A stretch of DNA of 64,000 nt, taken from NCBI GenBank assembly GCA_028015205.1, contig CM051517.1, positions 52,761,455 to 52,825,454 of the forward strand, in the 5' to 3' direction. A program made the position numbers and the translations under genes. Below are positions 1 through 11,633 of this stretch, piece by piece. The notes under the pieces are model-generated. The model was given only the letters and a program-made list of their open reading frames with translations, was not told where the DNA came from and ran no database searches. The first letter of the stretch is position 1. Every line of letters begins with the position of its first letter. Source of the DNA: Mytilisepta virgata (taxonomy: Eukaryota > Mollusca > Bivalvia > Mytilida > Mytilidae).

Positions 1-147
1 CGATATCTCAAACTATTTTATCTCAAAATATTGTTTTGGTACCTAGATTAAACTTTGCACTGATCCTCCTGATATCTCAAACTCCTATTATCTCAAACTA
101 ATTCTGTTGGTCCCTTCCACTTTGAGATCATGAGAGTAAACTGTATA
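1..147 (-). mobile_element. End fragment of a pogo/Tigger-like DNA transposon, cut by the window edge
   Basis: Read on the minus strand, this stretch begins with a terminal-repeat-like string (ACAGTTTACTCTCATGATCTC) followed by several spaced copies of a 'gagataa'/'gagatat' motif and 'gaagggacc'. Pogo/Tigger elements typically start with CAGTTGAACCTCGTTATCTCGAAG-like termini and carry repeated 'cgagata' subterminal motifs, so I read it as one terminus of such an element. A TA dinucleotide lies at the outer edge (144-145), which fits the TA target preference of the Tc1/mariner/pogo group. The element continues to the left beyond the window and no coding part is visible. Confidence 0.5.
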
Positions 148-873
148 TGCGATTTTCGCAACAATGTTAGACCAGGCTTACTTCATCTATCATTCTACGA
201 ACATACATTTGATAAAACAGTAAATACAGAATAATTCACATGATCACCAATATTGTTCTGTTTCCTTTTACAGATAACGTATCAACATCACTGATGTGTT
301 TGCTTTATAGCTACATTTTTTGTAAAATGAAAACCTCCGTAAGCTTATCAGTGACTGTGATTTTCTGAATACAACTTCGGTATTCTGCTGATAAAAGATA
401 TGCCTACTGTGTAATTCTTTATACTATGGTTAGTATTTCTCAATTTTAACCGGACTTCTCAGTGTTAATAGATGTCCCACTAGCATTGCCGTTAACAGAA
501 CGGGAAACGCTTACCCTTGCGGTGCGCCTGATGTCATTTCCAATTTAAACGGGAGTAACCTTAGTTTTTATTGGATGACTTTGAAAATGTCATGCCATCA
601 ATTCTTCCAGGTCTTTCCGTTATCACGACTTGGCGCCAAATTGGTTAAAAAAGAATTTGGTATTATTATTTCACGGTGGTGCTGCTGAGTATTCATACTA
701 AAAAGCTTGCTTTCACAATGATGCCATAACTTCAAAAATTAAGACTTCATTCTGAGAACATGTAGCTGTGATACGGTAGTGACACACATTTCTATTACAC
801 CAACTCATGGACCCGGATTTTTAATATGCTACTCCACCAGGTAAAATCATGCAATCGGACTTAAATTCTCTAT

Positions 874-1141
874 CATTTTTTGTTTGTTTAGTTAGGGTTT
901 TACGCCGTTTTCAGCACATTTGGCTATTTCGCGGCGGCCAGTTTTTATTGGTGGAGGAAGCCGGAGTACCCGGAGAGAACCACCGATCTTCGGTAGGAAA
1001 ATTGGCAATCCTTGTCAATTTAGATCGGATTCGAACACACCCGCCACAGGTGAGATTCGAACTCACAACCACAGTGTTGGCAGGCTAGTGATCATTAGTA
1101 GTCATAACGAACTGCCTAGACCACTTGGCCACCGAGGCCCC
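874..1141 (-). mobile_element. tRNA-derived SINE, full-length, family A (molluscan type)
   Basis: On the minus strand this copy starts with a tRNA-like head: 'gcctcggtggccaagtgg' holds an A box and 'gagttcgaatctc' a B box of the RNA polymerase III promoter. A conserved body follows ('gatcggtggttctctccggg', 'ccggccgccgcgaaat'-like) and then the tail 'gtaaaaccctaactaaacaaaca'. An 11-bp target-site duplication, AAATTCTCTAT, flanks it at 863-873 and 1142-1152, which fixes both ends and shows target-primed insertion. The body resembles molluscan SINE superfamilies (Meta-SINE, V-SINE/RUDI), but I cannot assign it by eye. The two overlapping plus-strand reading frames here are shadows of the repeat. 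Confidence 0.85.
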
Positions 1142-1152
1142 AAATTCTCTAT

Positions 1153-3011
1153 TAAAATGTGTTAATTGTTTTGGCAACTGTATCATATAGCCTTGATATA
1201 AATACCCCCGATAAGAAAAACTGAAACATTTTCAGACATTTGATTTCATAATATATATTTTTGCTGACATGTATTTTTACTTCTAACTTACCTTCTCTTT
1301 TCTTCATATGGTCCTTTTCTGCTGTAAACATATAGATACAATTTGTCTTGAATTAATTCATATTGTAAAACCTAAAAGCACTCAATGAACAAGCCTAAAA
1401 GCAAAAAAGTAAAACCTAAAAGCACTCAATTGACAAGCGTTTGTCAATTTTCCACAATTTCTAAACGCTGTGCCACCCTCAATATATTTAATTTTCACTT
1501 TCATTCGACACATAGAAACGGGCCTCTGGGTCTGCTCAATATCCTCTTTGGGAGTTTTTTGTGTGTCCAAAATCTCATCCAAAAATATTATACTTTAGAA
1601 GTAACCATTGTATTTCTCGTTGCAGGCCCTAATATTTAGTTAAAAAAGGCAGGCTAAAAAAAGAAACAGGATTTTAATTTCAGTAGTAAATTTTCAGGTA
1701 AAAAAAAGGGGCTATTAATACCGCGATTAAAACTTCCAGGATCAAATAAATGTATCACTTCCTTGTCCACCCATAAAAATCATATCTCCCTTATAATATG
1801 ACCATTCCGAACTTGTTTTTGTTAATTTTCCGATTACATAATAAAATTATTTTCATTCTGTAAAGTAAAGAATTGCACCAGGTTATGGTTCATAAAATAT
1901 GTACTAATGTCATCAAACAGCAGAGGTAGTAAATCTACTTTGTCAAGTACCAGTAATTTTCAATTTAATGCAGAAAAGTAATTAATGTCGCCCGTGTCTC
2001 TTTGATTTTAACAAGGTTGTTGATGAAAATGAATAGCGTGCTTCTATAATATAAACCTTAGAAAGTTTATCAACTGTCAAGGGGACCAGTGCAATTTTCA
2101 ATTACAAACTACCAGTGCAATGTTCAATTACCAAGCTAATTTTAAACTTATTTGAGTTTAATTAATGGTGACAACATGAAGTTAATTCTCAGGCTTATGA
2201 GAAAAACAATGATCGCGATTCTAATAAAATAAGTTTTTCTTTATTTTAATGCATTCAGTTTCGCCAAATCTAAAATCAGCTAATTGGAAATATACAAGTA
2301 AACGAGTTAAACCGGGTTGTATACGTTTATAGTACATTTGTAAATATTACGTTGAAATGTATAAACTTATTCCAATCCAAACATACATGTATTTTATCGA
2401 ATTCTTCCAGTAACTCTAAGACAGAGTTAGATTAATCTAAGACAAATTTATGACAAAGAATGTACCGCGCTTTATCAAATATGTCATAAATATTTTTTTC
2501 ACGTTTTGTAGAATTAAGTAAACACATCTTTCGTCCTAGAATTTATCAAATTAACACGACTTGCCTATAGAATCTTTTCTTTGGAATTTCACTGCAAGGT
2601 TATACTCACAAACTTAAAAAAGCTTTTCCAACATTGTCCGAGGGTGAAATGACGGAAGTTTAAATTTTACGGTCAACTGGTTGATCGTTATAAAGTGTTA
2701 ATGTCTCTACTAACGGCATACGTGTTTATTTCATATATTCTAACATTGTACGTCTTATTATTGTCCATCATATTTTACTTCCGTTATATTTCGTGTTCCT
2801 TGTCATGACTTTTTACAGGACATAAGTTTATAATCTCATGACGGATATTTTAGTAAAGCAGGAGATAGAATGATTTACAAGCACCCTTTCCGATATTTAT
2901 AGTACCGTGTTTTCTGTTTGATAAAATACTTCAATTTTAACCCCATGAATAAGGAAATATTTACAGGCGCTAAGGCCACAGTACAGAATTGTTATTTCTT
3001 ATATATATTAC
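1153..3011. other. A+T-rich noncoding stretch; probable 3' side of the Ig gene
   Basis: I see no convincing gene here. The C-terminal exon and 3' UTR of the minus-strand Ig gene should lie here or further left, but I could not identify them. A hydrophobic open stretch at about 2701-2800 is on the plus strand, so it cannot be that exon. Confidence 0.5.
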
Positions 3012-3336
3012 CTACCATTTAGGATATGTACTATTATACTGGTTGTATCTACACCAGTATTGAGTGTGGGTGTCATGCTGCGGCAGACGTATACCCCTGC
3101 ATCAGTTGGCTTCACATGTTCTATGGTTAACTGACTAATAAGTGATCTTCCTGGAACTTCCGGCACATAATTAAATATCACTGCTCTATTTTTCCATTGT
3201 GATTTTCTTTCGTCGATAAGATTTCCATTATGGAACCAGTCTATAAATTCTGGAGCACGACTTGTACCCGTAGCATTACATGTTAAATTCAGTCGTTGTT
3301 TTGGACTTAGATACACTGATCCGTCTAAAGTAATTG
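3012..3336 (-). CDS. Ig gene exon: Ig domain 2
   Basis: The acceptor is 'attttttttag' and the exon begins with two bases completing a split codon. It encodes a whole second Ig domain: 'LNLTCNATG' (first Cys), 'FIDWFHNG' (core Trp), 'TDAGVYVCRS' (second Cys) and the family-typical end 'VHILNG'. The donor is ambiguous: 'gtaggt' (exon end 3016) or 'gtaata' (exon end 3012). Sequence upstream of the acceptor is open for some way, but that is intron. Confidence 0.8.
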
Positions 3337-5849
3337 CTAAAAAAAAATATTTATATAAATAATACATTTACGTACCGTCCACTCTAATTTTCAGTTCTAG
3401 CAAGCGGTCACCTGCTAGGTAATCATACTATATTGGTTTTATAGTGTTTTATACACCAGAGTGTCAGGACAGATAAGGGGAGATTTAGGTACCCATAAAA
3501 CCGGTTTAACCCCACCACTATTCCGTGTCTGTACCAAGTCAGACTATCCTGACTCTCTGTTGTGTTCATATTTGTGTTTTGTACTCTCTTATGTTATATT
3601 TTGTCCCTGGTTCTGTCAGTTTTTGAGTTGCTTTGATTGATTGGTATGTCATTGTTGACCTTTTCTGTTACCCATTTTGTTGTTTATTATTATATACGGC
3701 AGAATATTTTGAATGTAAATGCTTTTCTTATACTGTTATTAAAGTAGACATTTGAAAAAAAGCTTAGTCTAGGTTATATGATACTATAAAATTCTGAAAT
3801 ACAGCTGTAATAGACTTATATATACAAAAGAATTTTTGGATACTGATTTTGATACAAAAAACACAAGATAAAAATTACTTACAATGTTTTAAAACGGGTC
3901 TTTCTTCTGAAAAAAAAACAAAACAGAACAATCACTGTACCTGTTATTACAATTCAATGCAATGAAAGGGAAAACTTGATGCAGCACATTGTAATAACAC
4001 ATTTAGAAAATGTATTTCTTCGTAGTAGTATTCGACGCTAAACCAACAAATCAAAACATTTGCTTAAGATATAACATTTTAGAACAGTCTGGCTCTCAGT
4101 TACATTTAGGTCCTGTAGTTTGCTTTATTATAAATTGCTGTCATTAACCCTATAGATGTCAAATAGTACACAATAAAAACAACCAGGGCAATATTTAAAA
4201 TAGGATTCAGTCTGAAGATGTGGATAGTGTACATGCAATACCCTTAAAACAGTTTTAACATGAAAGCACCTAGGGTAATTGTTTATTACATGTTTATAAT
4301 ATTAATTGGAAAATTTTATGATTTATAGCTGAAGAAAAGCAATTAAAGCAGTGTGCCTGAACTACTAGAATCCATCCTCTCTGATGGTTTGTAACATTAT
4401 GGCGAAATAGCAATACATACTAATAACAGTTAATTCTACAAAATGTAGTTTTACATCAGTGGATATTGCTTGGCATTCATATTTCCCCGCATGAGATGGT
4501 TTGGTCCTCTTTATAACAAGGTTGACATTTGTATAATGTTGACCTTCCTGATAGTCAATGCTCATCTCATCATTCGGAGCATACATCATTTTACCAACTG
4601 ACAAAGGGAAATCTTCAGATACCTTTCTCCAAACAACCTATGAAAGTAAATAAAATGATAAAAAGGTTTATAAATGACTATTCACATGAAATCTAGCAAT
4701 TCCGTAGAATTATTACATGAAAATACGCTACAAACGGGTTTGAGTCAAAATGTTATACAGCTGAAATTATCATGTAGTTTGGTCCCAGGGGATATTTTAG
4801 AAGCCCAGTCGTTCATCGGCACTGGAGCATAGTCTATAGATAACGTTTTAGTGTGTAAAATAACCTGAAACAAAAGCTTTTATCTCTATAACTGTAGATT
4901 TATAATTCAGATTATCTTGGAATTGGATCGTTCCATTATAAAAATTTACTCTAAAGCAAACAGAAATCTGACAAAAAATCTTTGTAAATCTCATTTTACA
5001 CTTAATTACTTTCAGATGCAACAGAAAATTAATTATGAGTTGAAATTTTTTCAGATCTCAAGATATAAGAAAAAAACCCAATGACGACGGATTTTTTTAA
5101 ACTGTTGAAGGTAAAGAATTTTCAGTATTTAAATACTTAAATGAAGTTGTTGTTTTTTTTTTTTTTTTTTTGGAAATAAATTATTAAACTGTGTGATGTT
5201 TTTTTTAGGATATGTGCTTCAATGTAAAGGTAATTTTTTAAATAAGTATTTGCTTGCGGATGTAATTTTTTTTAAACAGTATCAAACAACTTCAGTCTGA
5301 AAACAATATAGACCCTTTCTAATATCGGAGCAAATTTTTGTTAAGTAATGATAATTCACAAAGAAAACGCTGATTTTCAATAGTAGCCCATCGTGTTTTC
5401 ATATTCAAAGCACGAATTTATATAGAGATCTTACAATTAGTAATCGCAAAAAATTAAATACAAGGCCAGACTACAAAGACAATATGATTAAATCAGAAAA
5501 AGAACTTCACAGCAGAGAACAAAAAGCAAAAGATATACAATGCAGAAAAGGAATAAACAATAATTAAGAATTAAATTTGACACAATTCATTATTGACATT
5601 ATTACCGATCGTAGAACTTATTTAATATTATTACTTACTGATACAATTGGTTACATATTTTAGAATAATTTGACATTATTGCTTATTTAAAAACCGAAGT
5701 TAATATTTATTAAATACATGTACTTACTGACTTTGGACCAGTATTGTCGAAAGCACATTTAAGTATTGCTGTATCTCCAGCATAAACAGTCACGTGTTGG
5801 TCTTTTGGAGGAACTGGTGTTGTTTTTCGAAACCGTCCGAAGAACTGAC
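3012..5849 (-). CDS. Two-Ig-domain protein, zig-8/dpr-like (partial gene, 3-4 exons)
   Basis: This is a multi-exon minus-strand gene for a protein with two immunoglobulin domains. Ig1 spans exons 5728-5849 and 4421-4637, with Cys in 'AILKCAF', the core Trp in 'VVWRK' and the second Cys in 'HAGKYECQ'. Ig2 is in exon 3012-3336, with 'LTCNATG', 'IDWFHNG' and 'DAGVYVCRS'. The string 'GPKSVVWRKV...LSVGKMMY' in Ig1 and the terminal 'VHILNG' in Ig2 match the pattern of nematode zig-8 and insect dpr proteins, which are neuronal cell-surface adhesion/recognition molecules that pair with other Ig proteins. Splice phases are consistent: phase 0 between the first two exons, phase 1 into Ig2. A signal-peptide exon upstream (above 5849) and a C-terminal exon (below 3012) are missing from what I can see; genes of this family often have very long introns. 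Family call fairly sure; the exact orthologue is not. Confidence 0.8.
3525..3690 (+). repeat. Dispersed retroelement-tail-like repeat, copy 1
   Basis: The segment 'gtaccaagtcagactatcc' through 'gattgattggtatg' and 'cccattttgttg' recurs on the opposite strand at 48303-48466 with clear similarity, and partly at 32165-32240. The G+T-rich composition and the absence of coding capacity suggest the 3' tail of a retroelement family. Here it sits in the intron between the microexon candidate and the Ig2 exon. Confidence 0.55.
3883..3906 (-). CDS. Candidate 24-nt microexon between Ig1 and Ig2
   Basis: On the minus strand a long pyrimidine tract ending 'tttttttttcag' is followed, after exactly 24 nt, by the consensus donor 'gtaagt' (3882-3877). 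Both neighbouring junctions are phase 1. Insertion of 24 nt therefore keeps the frame and would add eight residues (about KERPVLKH, then S at the joined codon) to the linker between Ig1 and Ig2. There is no stop codon in the required frame. It is supported by splice signals and frame only; it may be alternatively spliced or fortuitous. Confidence 0.45.
4421..4637 (-). CDS. Ig gene exon: second half of Ig domain 1
   Basis: The acceptor 'tttactttcatag' is at its start and the donor 'gtatgt' at 4420-4415. It opens in phase 0 with 'VVWRK' (core Trp of the Ig fold), passes through 'LSVGKMMYAPNDEMS', and ends in the G strand 'VELTVI' plus one base of a split codon. The second conserved cysteine is in 'SHAGKYECQ', the usual D/E-x-x-x-Y-x-C neighbourhood. 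Confidence 0.8.
5728..5849 (-). CDS. Ig gene exon: first half of Ig domain 1
   Basis: The acceptor 'cttcatattgttttcag' precedes the exon and the donor 'gtaagt' (5727-5722) follows it. The exon enters with two bases of a split codon and ends on a codon boundary. It encodes 'QFFGRFRKTTPVPPKD' and then the A-B strands with the first Ig cysteine ('GDTAILKCAF'), ending '...GPKS'. The Met at 5892 seen in the extended open frame lies in the upstream intron and is not a plausible start. Confidence 0.8.
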
Positions 5850-8800
5850 CTGAAAACAATATGAAGATGTAAGCAAAGATAACAGAAATCATAGCATTGT
5901 TGAATAATGTATAATGTTTTTTTCAAAACTAAAGATATTATTTATACCAATTTCTATGCATATTATATGTAAAATCACATAAGCAGTGTTCAAAGCCAAA
6001 AAATGTAGAAAACAACTGAAAAAGTAATTCAAATCAAAGTAAAAATGACATAAAAAAGCAAACACTAAAAACTAAGCTATGCCCGACAGAAATACTCATT
6101 AGTTTCCGAACAGTTTTCCATTTTTATACAATAAATTATATGTATCAGTTACACACCGGTATCGAAATGAAATGTTAGAAAGATAAGAGACATACGGGTA
6201 AAATTTTGATAAAATCACAAAATGAAAATTGGTTGTCACAGAGCAAACAGCACTATATAATTACTTCAAAGACACTTACTGGTATATCAAGCTTTTAGAA
6301 ACTCAACAGAAACTACAAAATATCTAAAATACAATTTATACTAGAAACATACAGAAGTCGTAAACAAAAAAGAGAAACATATAGGATCTTCAGTTAACGC
6401 TAGGTGCAGCACTGGGCGGACACATCGATTGTAAACATTGTATCTGGTACCCAAATTATCTGTAGATAGGAGATAAAGATTTCTTAACCCAGTTTTCAAA
6501 TAACGCCCGGAAAAAAGCTCCGCTTGGCGTTAGTTGAACATCCTAAAATATACAACTATTGAGACTGATGACAATGATCAGGTACATGTACATAATACAA
6601 AGTGGCTTATTCAGCCAGGTATCATATATACACATATACAGTGTATTTCAAAACTCATGAGCACCAGGTTATTTAGTGAGTAATCCGTTAGTGAACTTGA
6701 TGTATGTTCCCACTAACTGAAATGAATAACCGCATACCATAGTCTACCAAGGGTTCTAGATTTATATGTACACGTGGAAGTACCAAAACTCGAATTAACG
6801 CCTTAAGAAAATGCCATTCAGATATTGTAATCTATCTTTAGCTTTGTTAAACTCTAGAGACGTAACACTATCCTACACAACATTTTCTGTTTCTTAATTG
6901 GAAAAATCGAAACTATTTTCTTCAGGCGTAATATTTCATATAAATAAAAGTGATAATGTGTCTTCCTATGGAATTAATACATCATAAGTTATGGAACTTT
7001 CCCCAGAGGGTTATAACATGATCACTTATTCCATATAATACATTTAAGTATTACAAATAGAGACAGGAAAGAAAACTATTAATTACATCTTAACATTCCA
7101 ATGATAGTTTATATTCAATTTTAACGCATATTCTGTCGATGAGAAAATTATGGCGCTGTTAGAATTACGTTAATGAGGAAGTCTCACTGGCGTCAACATG
7201 TAAAGACAATGTTCATGTCAAGATTATCTTAATCTGCAGAAACTGACAGATCCCTTTACAGAGTTTTTTTAAACAAATACATGTAACAACGCTTTTATCA
7301 TATCGTACATGTAACAGATATTAAAATTGGAATTCCCGTTTCAAGTTCACTTGTATGTAAACATTTGACTTTACGGCGTGTTAGGTTTTAACAACAAAAA
7401 ATCCGTAGAATAGAATTAATTTGCATGAATATAAACATGTTGTTTGACATTTAAGGTGTTTGCAATGAATATAGTTATCACAGATTATATGGAAACAGAA
7501 ATATGACACTGGTGCTCTACATGTTCTAAAAGCCATTTTGTATTTTACAAAAGTGCATCAAACGTTTTTATTTCTACCTGTATTTTCGCTCAAATATCCA
7601 CTTTTCGATTAATATTGCCTTAAACTCTACATCATTATCTTTGTTCGAGGTAAATGGAAAATAATGAAAACCAAACAGATTGTACACTGTAATTCCTAAC
7701 ACATTTGCGCCGATACACATGCATGTTCAAGTTTGATTCGGTTTTCACTATTTCATCCCTCTTTATAAGTACCCAAATGCATAAATTGATTTTTTTGTAC
7801 AGTACATGCAAGTCTCAGATAATCGAATGTTTCTATACTGCATCAGATTACGTACATATTTTTGTCTAACTTTAAGTAAAAAGAAATTGAGATTCAAATG
7901 CCAAAATGACCAAAAAAGTAATAGTAGTGTTAAAGATTATCTGAAGTCCAAATCCAGTCCCCCCGAACCCTCACTTTGAAGATTCACATTAATACAAGTA
8001 ATGAAATATTAGCCTCTGAGCTGCTGGCGATACTCGTCTGAAGTTGACTTGTTATTACGGTGAAACAGTGCATTTCAATTCTGCTAAATTTAATTATAAA
8101 AATCCGCTAGCCATGCAGGAAATATATCCGTTGTTCCGTGCACGCCACGTGGGGTGGAAGGGGGTGTAGGATTTTGAGCAGGATAATTCTTAATTATATA
8201 GTGACATCGTTAAAACCAAAGTTATGGTCTGAAATTAAAATGTTATAACGACAAGAGTAAGACTGTTCATTAAATTTATGCTAGGTTTACATGTTTTTGT
8301 CAGTGCTGCATCTACAAACAACATCACAGATGTTTACAACGTTCGGTTTTCCCAAAAAAATCCAACATAAATAATAAAATTGTTCAGTCGGACAATTAAT
8401 ACTTCCTGTCAATTGATTTCAGGTATACCAGAATTGTGAAATCAAATTTTCTAGATGTATTTGAATAGTATAGATATAATTAGTTTTTTATTTATTTATT
8501 ATATATACTTTTTTGCCTGAGTGATTAATAAAAAATAATTGGCGGGAAATGAAATATCATTTATTCGTGTAGATGAAACATAATGCGATTTTAACATTCG
8601 CAGAGATGAAATGCGCCATAACAGAGACATTCATATTTCAATAGATAACGTCATGATATCTATGTGGTACATGTACACGTACACATAGCTGCAAATGTCG
8701 AAAGCCAAAATAACATCCAAAAATGTGTAGCAAATTTAAATACCAAAATGGACATAATCCTGCATTATTATTTCGTGTATTATTATATATGAATCATAAC

Positions 8801-9706
8801 AAATTATCAATTATGATATATGAGAGACTTGAAATCTTAATTATCAATCGATCTGTATTATCATATCATAGATGACACTTTTGATTAATAAGTATTATTT
8901 ATGATAAAAACTGACATTATCGCTTCATCATTTGATAACCAAAATTAACCATAGATTTGAAATAAACAACAATATTTTCAAAATTGCCTTTAAATTGACT
9001 ACCATTAATCTTTAGCTAATAGACTCAGGCTTGCTCGCATTGTACCATTAATACCATAAGAATTAAATACAAATCGGAAAATGTGTTTATTTTTTTTTCA
9101 TTTATTTTACGAAATCATGCAAAGAAATGGTTAAATAAGACTTTGTTGTTATGATTGATCATATAATAGGAAATCCCTCATTACTTAACACAGCCCTCTA
9201 AATACTAATACTTTTACTTTGTCGTGTTCTTTTGAGAGAACCCAATCCATCAACTAAATTGGTCTTAGGAGTAATTATAATCGTTATCTTGAAATTCCTA
9301 GTTGTAGATTAAAAAGGGCATGGAAAAGCAAATTAAACCGTATAACGTTACATAAATCGTGTAAATGAAGTGGTTGTCTAGAGATTTTCATGCATCTGCA
9401 ATCTAAATCATACTTCAATTGTATTTATTGAATTAAATGTGCAATTTAATGCCCAGTTTTGTATGAGCAATACCATTTCAAACAAACACAGCATACAATG
9501 TAATTAGTAAATAAAATAATAAATTAATAATAAAGAGATATAATGTTAAAAAAAATGTTTTCTGAATAACAGTACAATTTTTATCATTTTAAATTAAATT
9601 TCTGAATGCTATAGTACACAAAAGTTACACAAGACTATTTTACTTGTAACAGTTAATTTGGATCTTTCCAAAATATGCATTTGTGGTTTCCTATAGGAAT
9701 GCATAT
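5850..9706. other. A+T-rich stretch, probable intron or upstream flank of the Ig gene
   Basis: I see no recognisable exon. It is noncoding apart from the weak inverted-repeat element at 6383-6544. The first exon(s) of the Ig gene, including the signal peptide, should be somewhere on this side but were not found. Confidence 0.5.
6383..6544. repeat. 162-bp MITE-like element with imperfect terminal inverted repeats
   Basis: 'aggatcttcagttaacgc' at the left pairs, imperfectly, with 'gcgttagttgaacatcct' at the right, about 20 of 28 positions over the longer arms. The interior contains 'taacgcccgg' and 'aacccagttttcaaata', strings I associate with a mussel dispersed repeat. No clear target-site duplication is visible. 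Confidence 0.4.
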
Positions 9707-9711
9707 TATAG

Positions 9712-10178
9712 AAGGCACACCACTAAATCGAGCCCCCGTTTACTTCAATGTTAAATTCGTCATTTTCAAAAATTAGGGAAAATTATAAAATGAATTTTCC
9801 CAAGTCGGGCAATATGTTGACATGTTTTTCAAATAAAAGCTGTCTTAGAAAATTGTACTTGAACAGTACATTGTTTACCAAATAAGAAATTTTTTCTCGT
9901 TTCAAATTTGGCGGTGAAAATTTGCCCCATCACTTCAAACTGAATACCGGAAATTACAGGCGCATTAATATGTCCAGTTCTCGAAACTTTTAAGGGTTAT
10001 TGACATGCCGTAAAGTATATTTCGTAGGGTATTCATTCCTTTCCAGAATAAATTCACTTGTTTATGCTTTAGATTGTGGCATTAGTTGTGACAGGTCGAC
10101 GCCGAAACCCATAGGAATTATTTTGTACTACTTTCGTACTCTGTCGAAATTGCTCCAGCTATTTACTGTAGTGCCCCC
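9712..10178. repeat. Left terminal direct repeat of the LTR-like element (467 bp)
   Basis: It differs from the right copy by two substitutions that I can see and one 8-bp extra segment ('ttcgtact' near 10134-10141). The short open frame inside it is repeated in the other copy and is a shadow of the repeat, not a gene. Confidence 0.85.
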
Positions 10179-11030
10179 TTAAGGTACCCCTAGATTTTGA
10201 GGAATTTTGATTTCACGGCTGGTATAGAAAGAGGGACCATTTTGGGTGTTTGTTAACACAATTTTATTAGAAACTGAGTTTTATTAACCTCTAAAAAAAT
10301 ATTTTCTTGAGCCTACCCCCTCTCTGAATTTTGGTCGATTTTCACCCCTTTTTATCTCATTATTCAGAAACTAAAAATATGCAGTTTTGTGATTATTATC
10401 ACATTTTCACAACGAAATCTACCTTTTCTTGTCTTCTGCTACCCAATATCCCCCGTTTTCGGGCGTTTTCGGTAGAAAATAGCAGAAACTTTAGATAGGC
10501 ACCCTAAAATGTGACCGATCCAGGTTTTAGAAATTGCCATTTCACGATCATTGCCAAACGATGTTCCAATTATATTTTCTTAATGATACGCACTGGAAAA
10601 TTGCCTAACATATTTTAACAGACATATAGTGTTATGGCAGATATTGAGGTCAAATGGATCAAATTTCAAAAATTGAGATTTTTCACAATTTCTGGAATAT
10701 AGGAAAAAAACGAGTGTTCGTAAATTGCGTGTGCTCAATTTATTAGAGTAAAGAAGTGCATAATAAAATTACTGAAAGTGAAGGATACACCGTGCATTTA
10801 TTTAATGCCAGAAATTTTCATATTTACTTCAATTTTCTTTCAGTTTGGCACCTTGAATTCTGGAGTACATCAAATTTACTCTAAGTGCTTAGTCGGCATT
10901 TTTTACCTCGCCCCTTTTTAAACGGTCGTTTAATTTTAAAAGAAATTTGTTTATTTATCGTTTCTTACCGAGAACTTTGGAAATAAATAAAAATATCCAT
11001 GTAATTAGTCTTTATTCAGATTCTCTTAAG

Positions 11031-11489
11031 AAGGCACACCACTAAATCGAGCCCCCGTTTACTTCAATGTTAAATTCGTCATTTTCAAAAATTTGGGAAA
11101 ATTATAAAATGAATTTTCCCAAGTCGGGCAATATGTTGACATGTTTTTCAAATAAAAGCTGTCTTAGAAAATTGTACTTGAACAGTACATTGTTTACCAA
11201 ATAAGAAATTTTTTCTCGTTTCAAATTTGGCGGTGAAAATTTGCCCCATCACTTCAAACTGAATACCGGAAATTACAGGCGCATTAATATGTCCAGTTCT
11301 CGAAACTTTTAAGGGTTATTGACATGCCGTAAAGTGTATTTCGTAGGGTATTCATTCCTTTCCAGAATAAATTCACTTGTTTATGCTTTAGATTGTGGCA
11401 TTAGTTGTGACAGGTCGACGCCGAAACCCATAGGAATTATTTTGTACTACTCTGTCGAAATTGCTCCAGCTATTTACTGTAGTGCCCCC
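11031..11489. repeat. Right terminal direct repeat of the LTR-like element (459 bp)
   Basis: This copy is nearly identical to 9712-10178. It lacks the 8-bp segment, which looks like a small duplication in the left copy. The very low divergence implies recent insertion or duplication, or gene conversion between copies. Confidence 0.85.
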
Positions 11490-11633
11490 TATAGAGGAAT
11501 ATACAGAATGCAATGAACAATGAACTAGACAGGAAATGTCTTTCAATAGAAGAAAATTAATTGAGAAGCCGATATTTTATAAATTTCTTTTTACTGCATT
11601 AAATAGCTACACTTCGTAACACTGACTATATAT

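Larger units (their letters stand above)
9712..11489. mobile_element. Noncoding LTR-like (TRIM-like) element with 460-bp direct terminal repeats
   Basis: Two almost identical direct repeats (9712-10178 and 11031-11489) enclose about 850 bp without any open frame. TATAG is found immediately outside both ends (9707-9711 and 11490-11494), a candidate 5-bp target-site duplication for the whole unit. This is the layout of a non-autonomous LTR retrotransposon. However, the terminal repeats do not start with TG or end with CA, and I see neither a clear tRNA primer-binding site after 10178 nor a polypurine tract before 11031. The repeat ends are themselves weakly inverted (AAGGCAC... against ...GTGCCCCC). 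A segmental tandem duplication containing a MITE is the alternative. Confidence 0.5.

Noticed and set aside
1021..1141. tRNA gene on the minus strand (A and B boxes present)
   Set aside because: The boxes are the promoter of a SINE: a conserved body and tail follow and target-site duplications flank the whole unit; no complete cloverleaf.
2701..2800. Hydrophobic open stretch as the C-terminal membrane segment of the Ig gene
   Set aside because: It is open on the plus strand, whereas the gene is on the minus strand.
5850..5892. Start codon of the Ig gene at 5892 with a hydrophobic leader
   Set aside because: The apparent leader is the pyrimidine-rich end of an intron with a clear acceptor (ttttcag) before 5849; the leader-like residues are intronic.
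10000..11516. Two almost identical small proteins (frames at 10000-10182 and 11319-11516)
   Set aside because: They are the same stretch of the 460-bp direct repeat read twice and differ at the end because of the 8-bp indel; no protein features.
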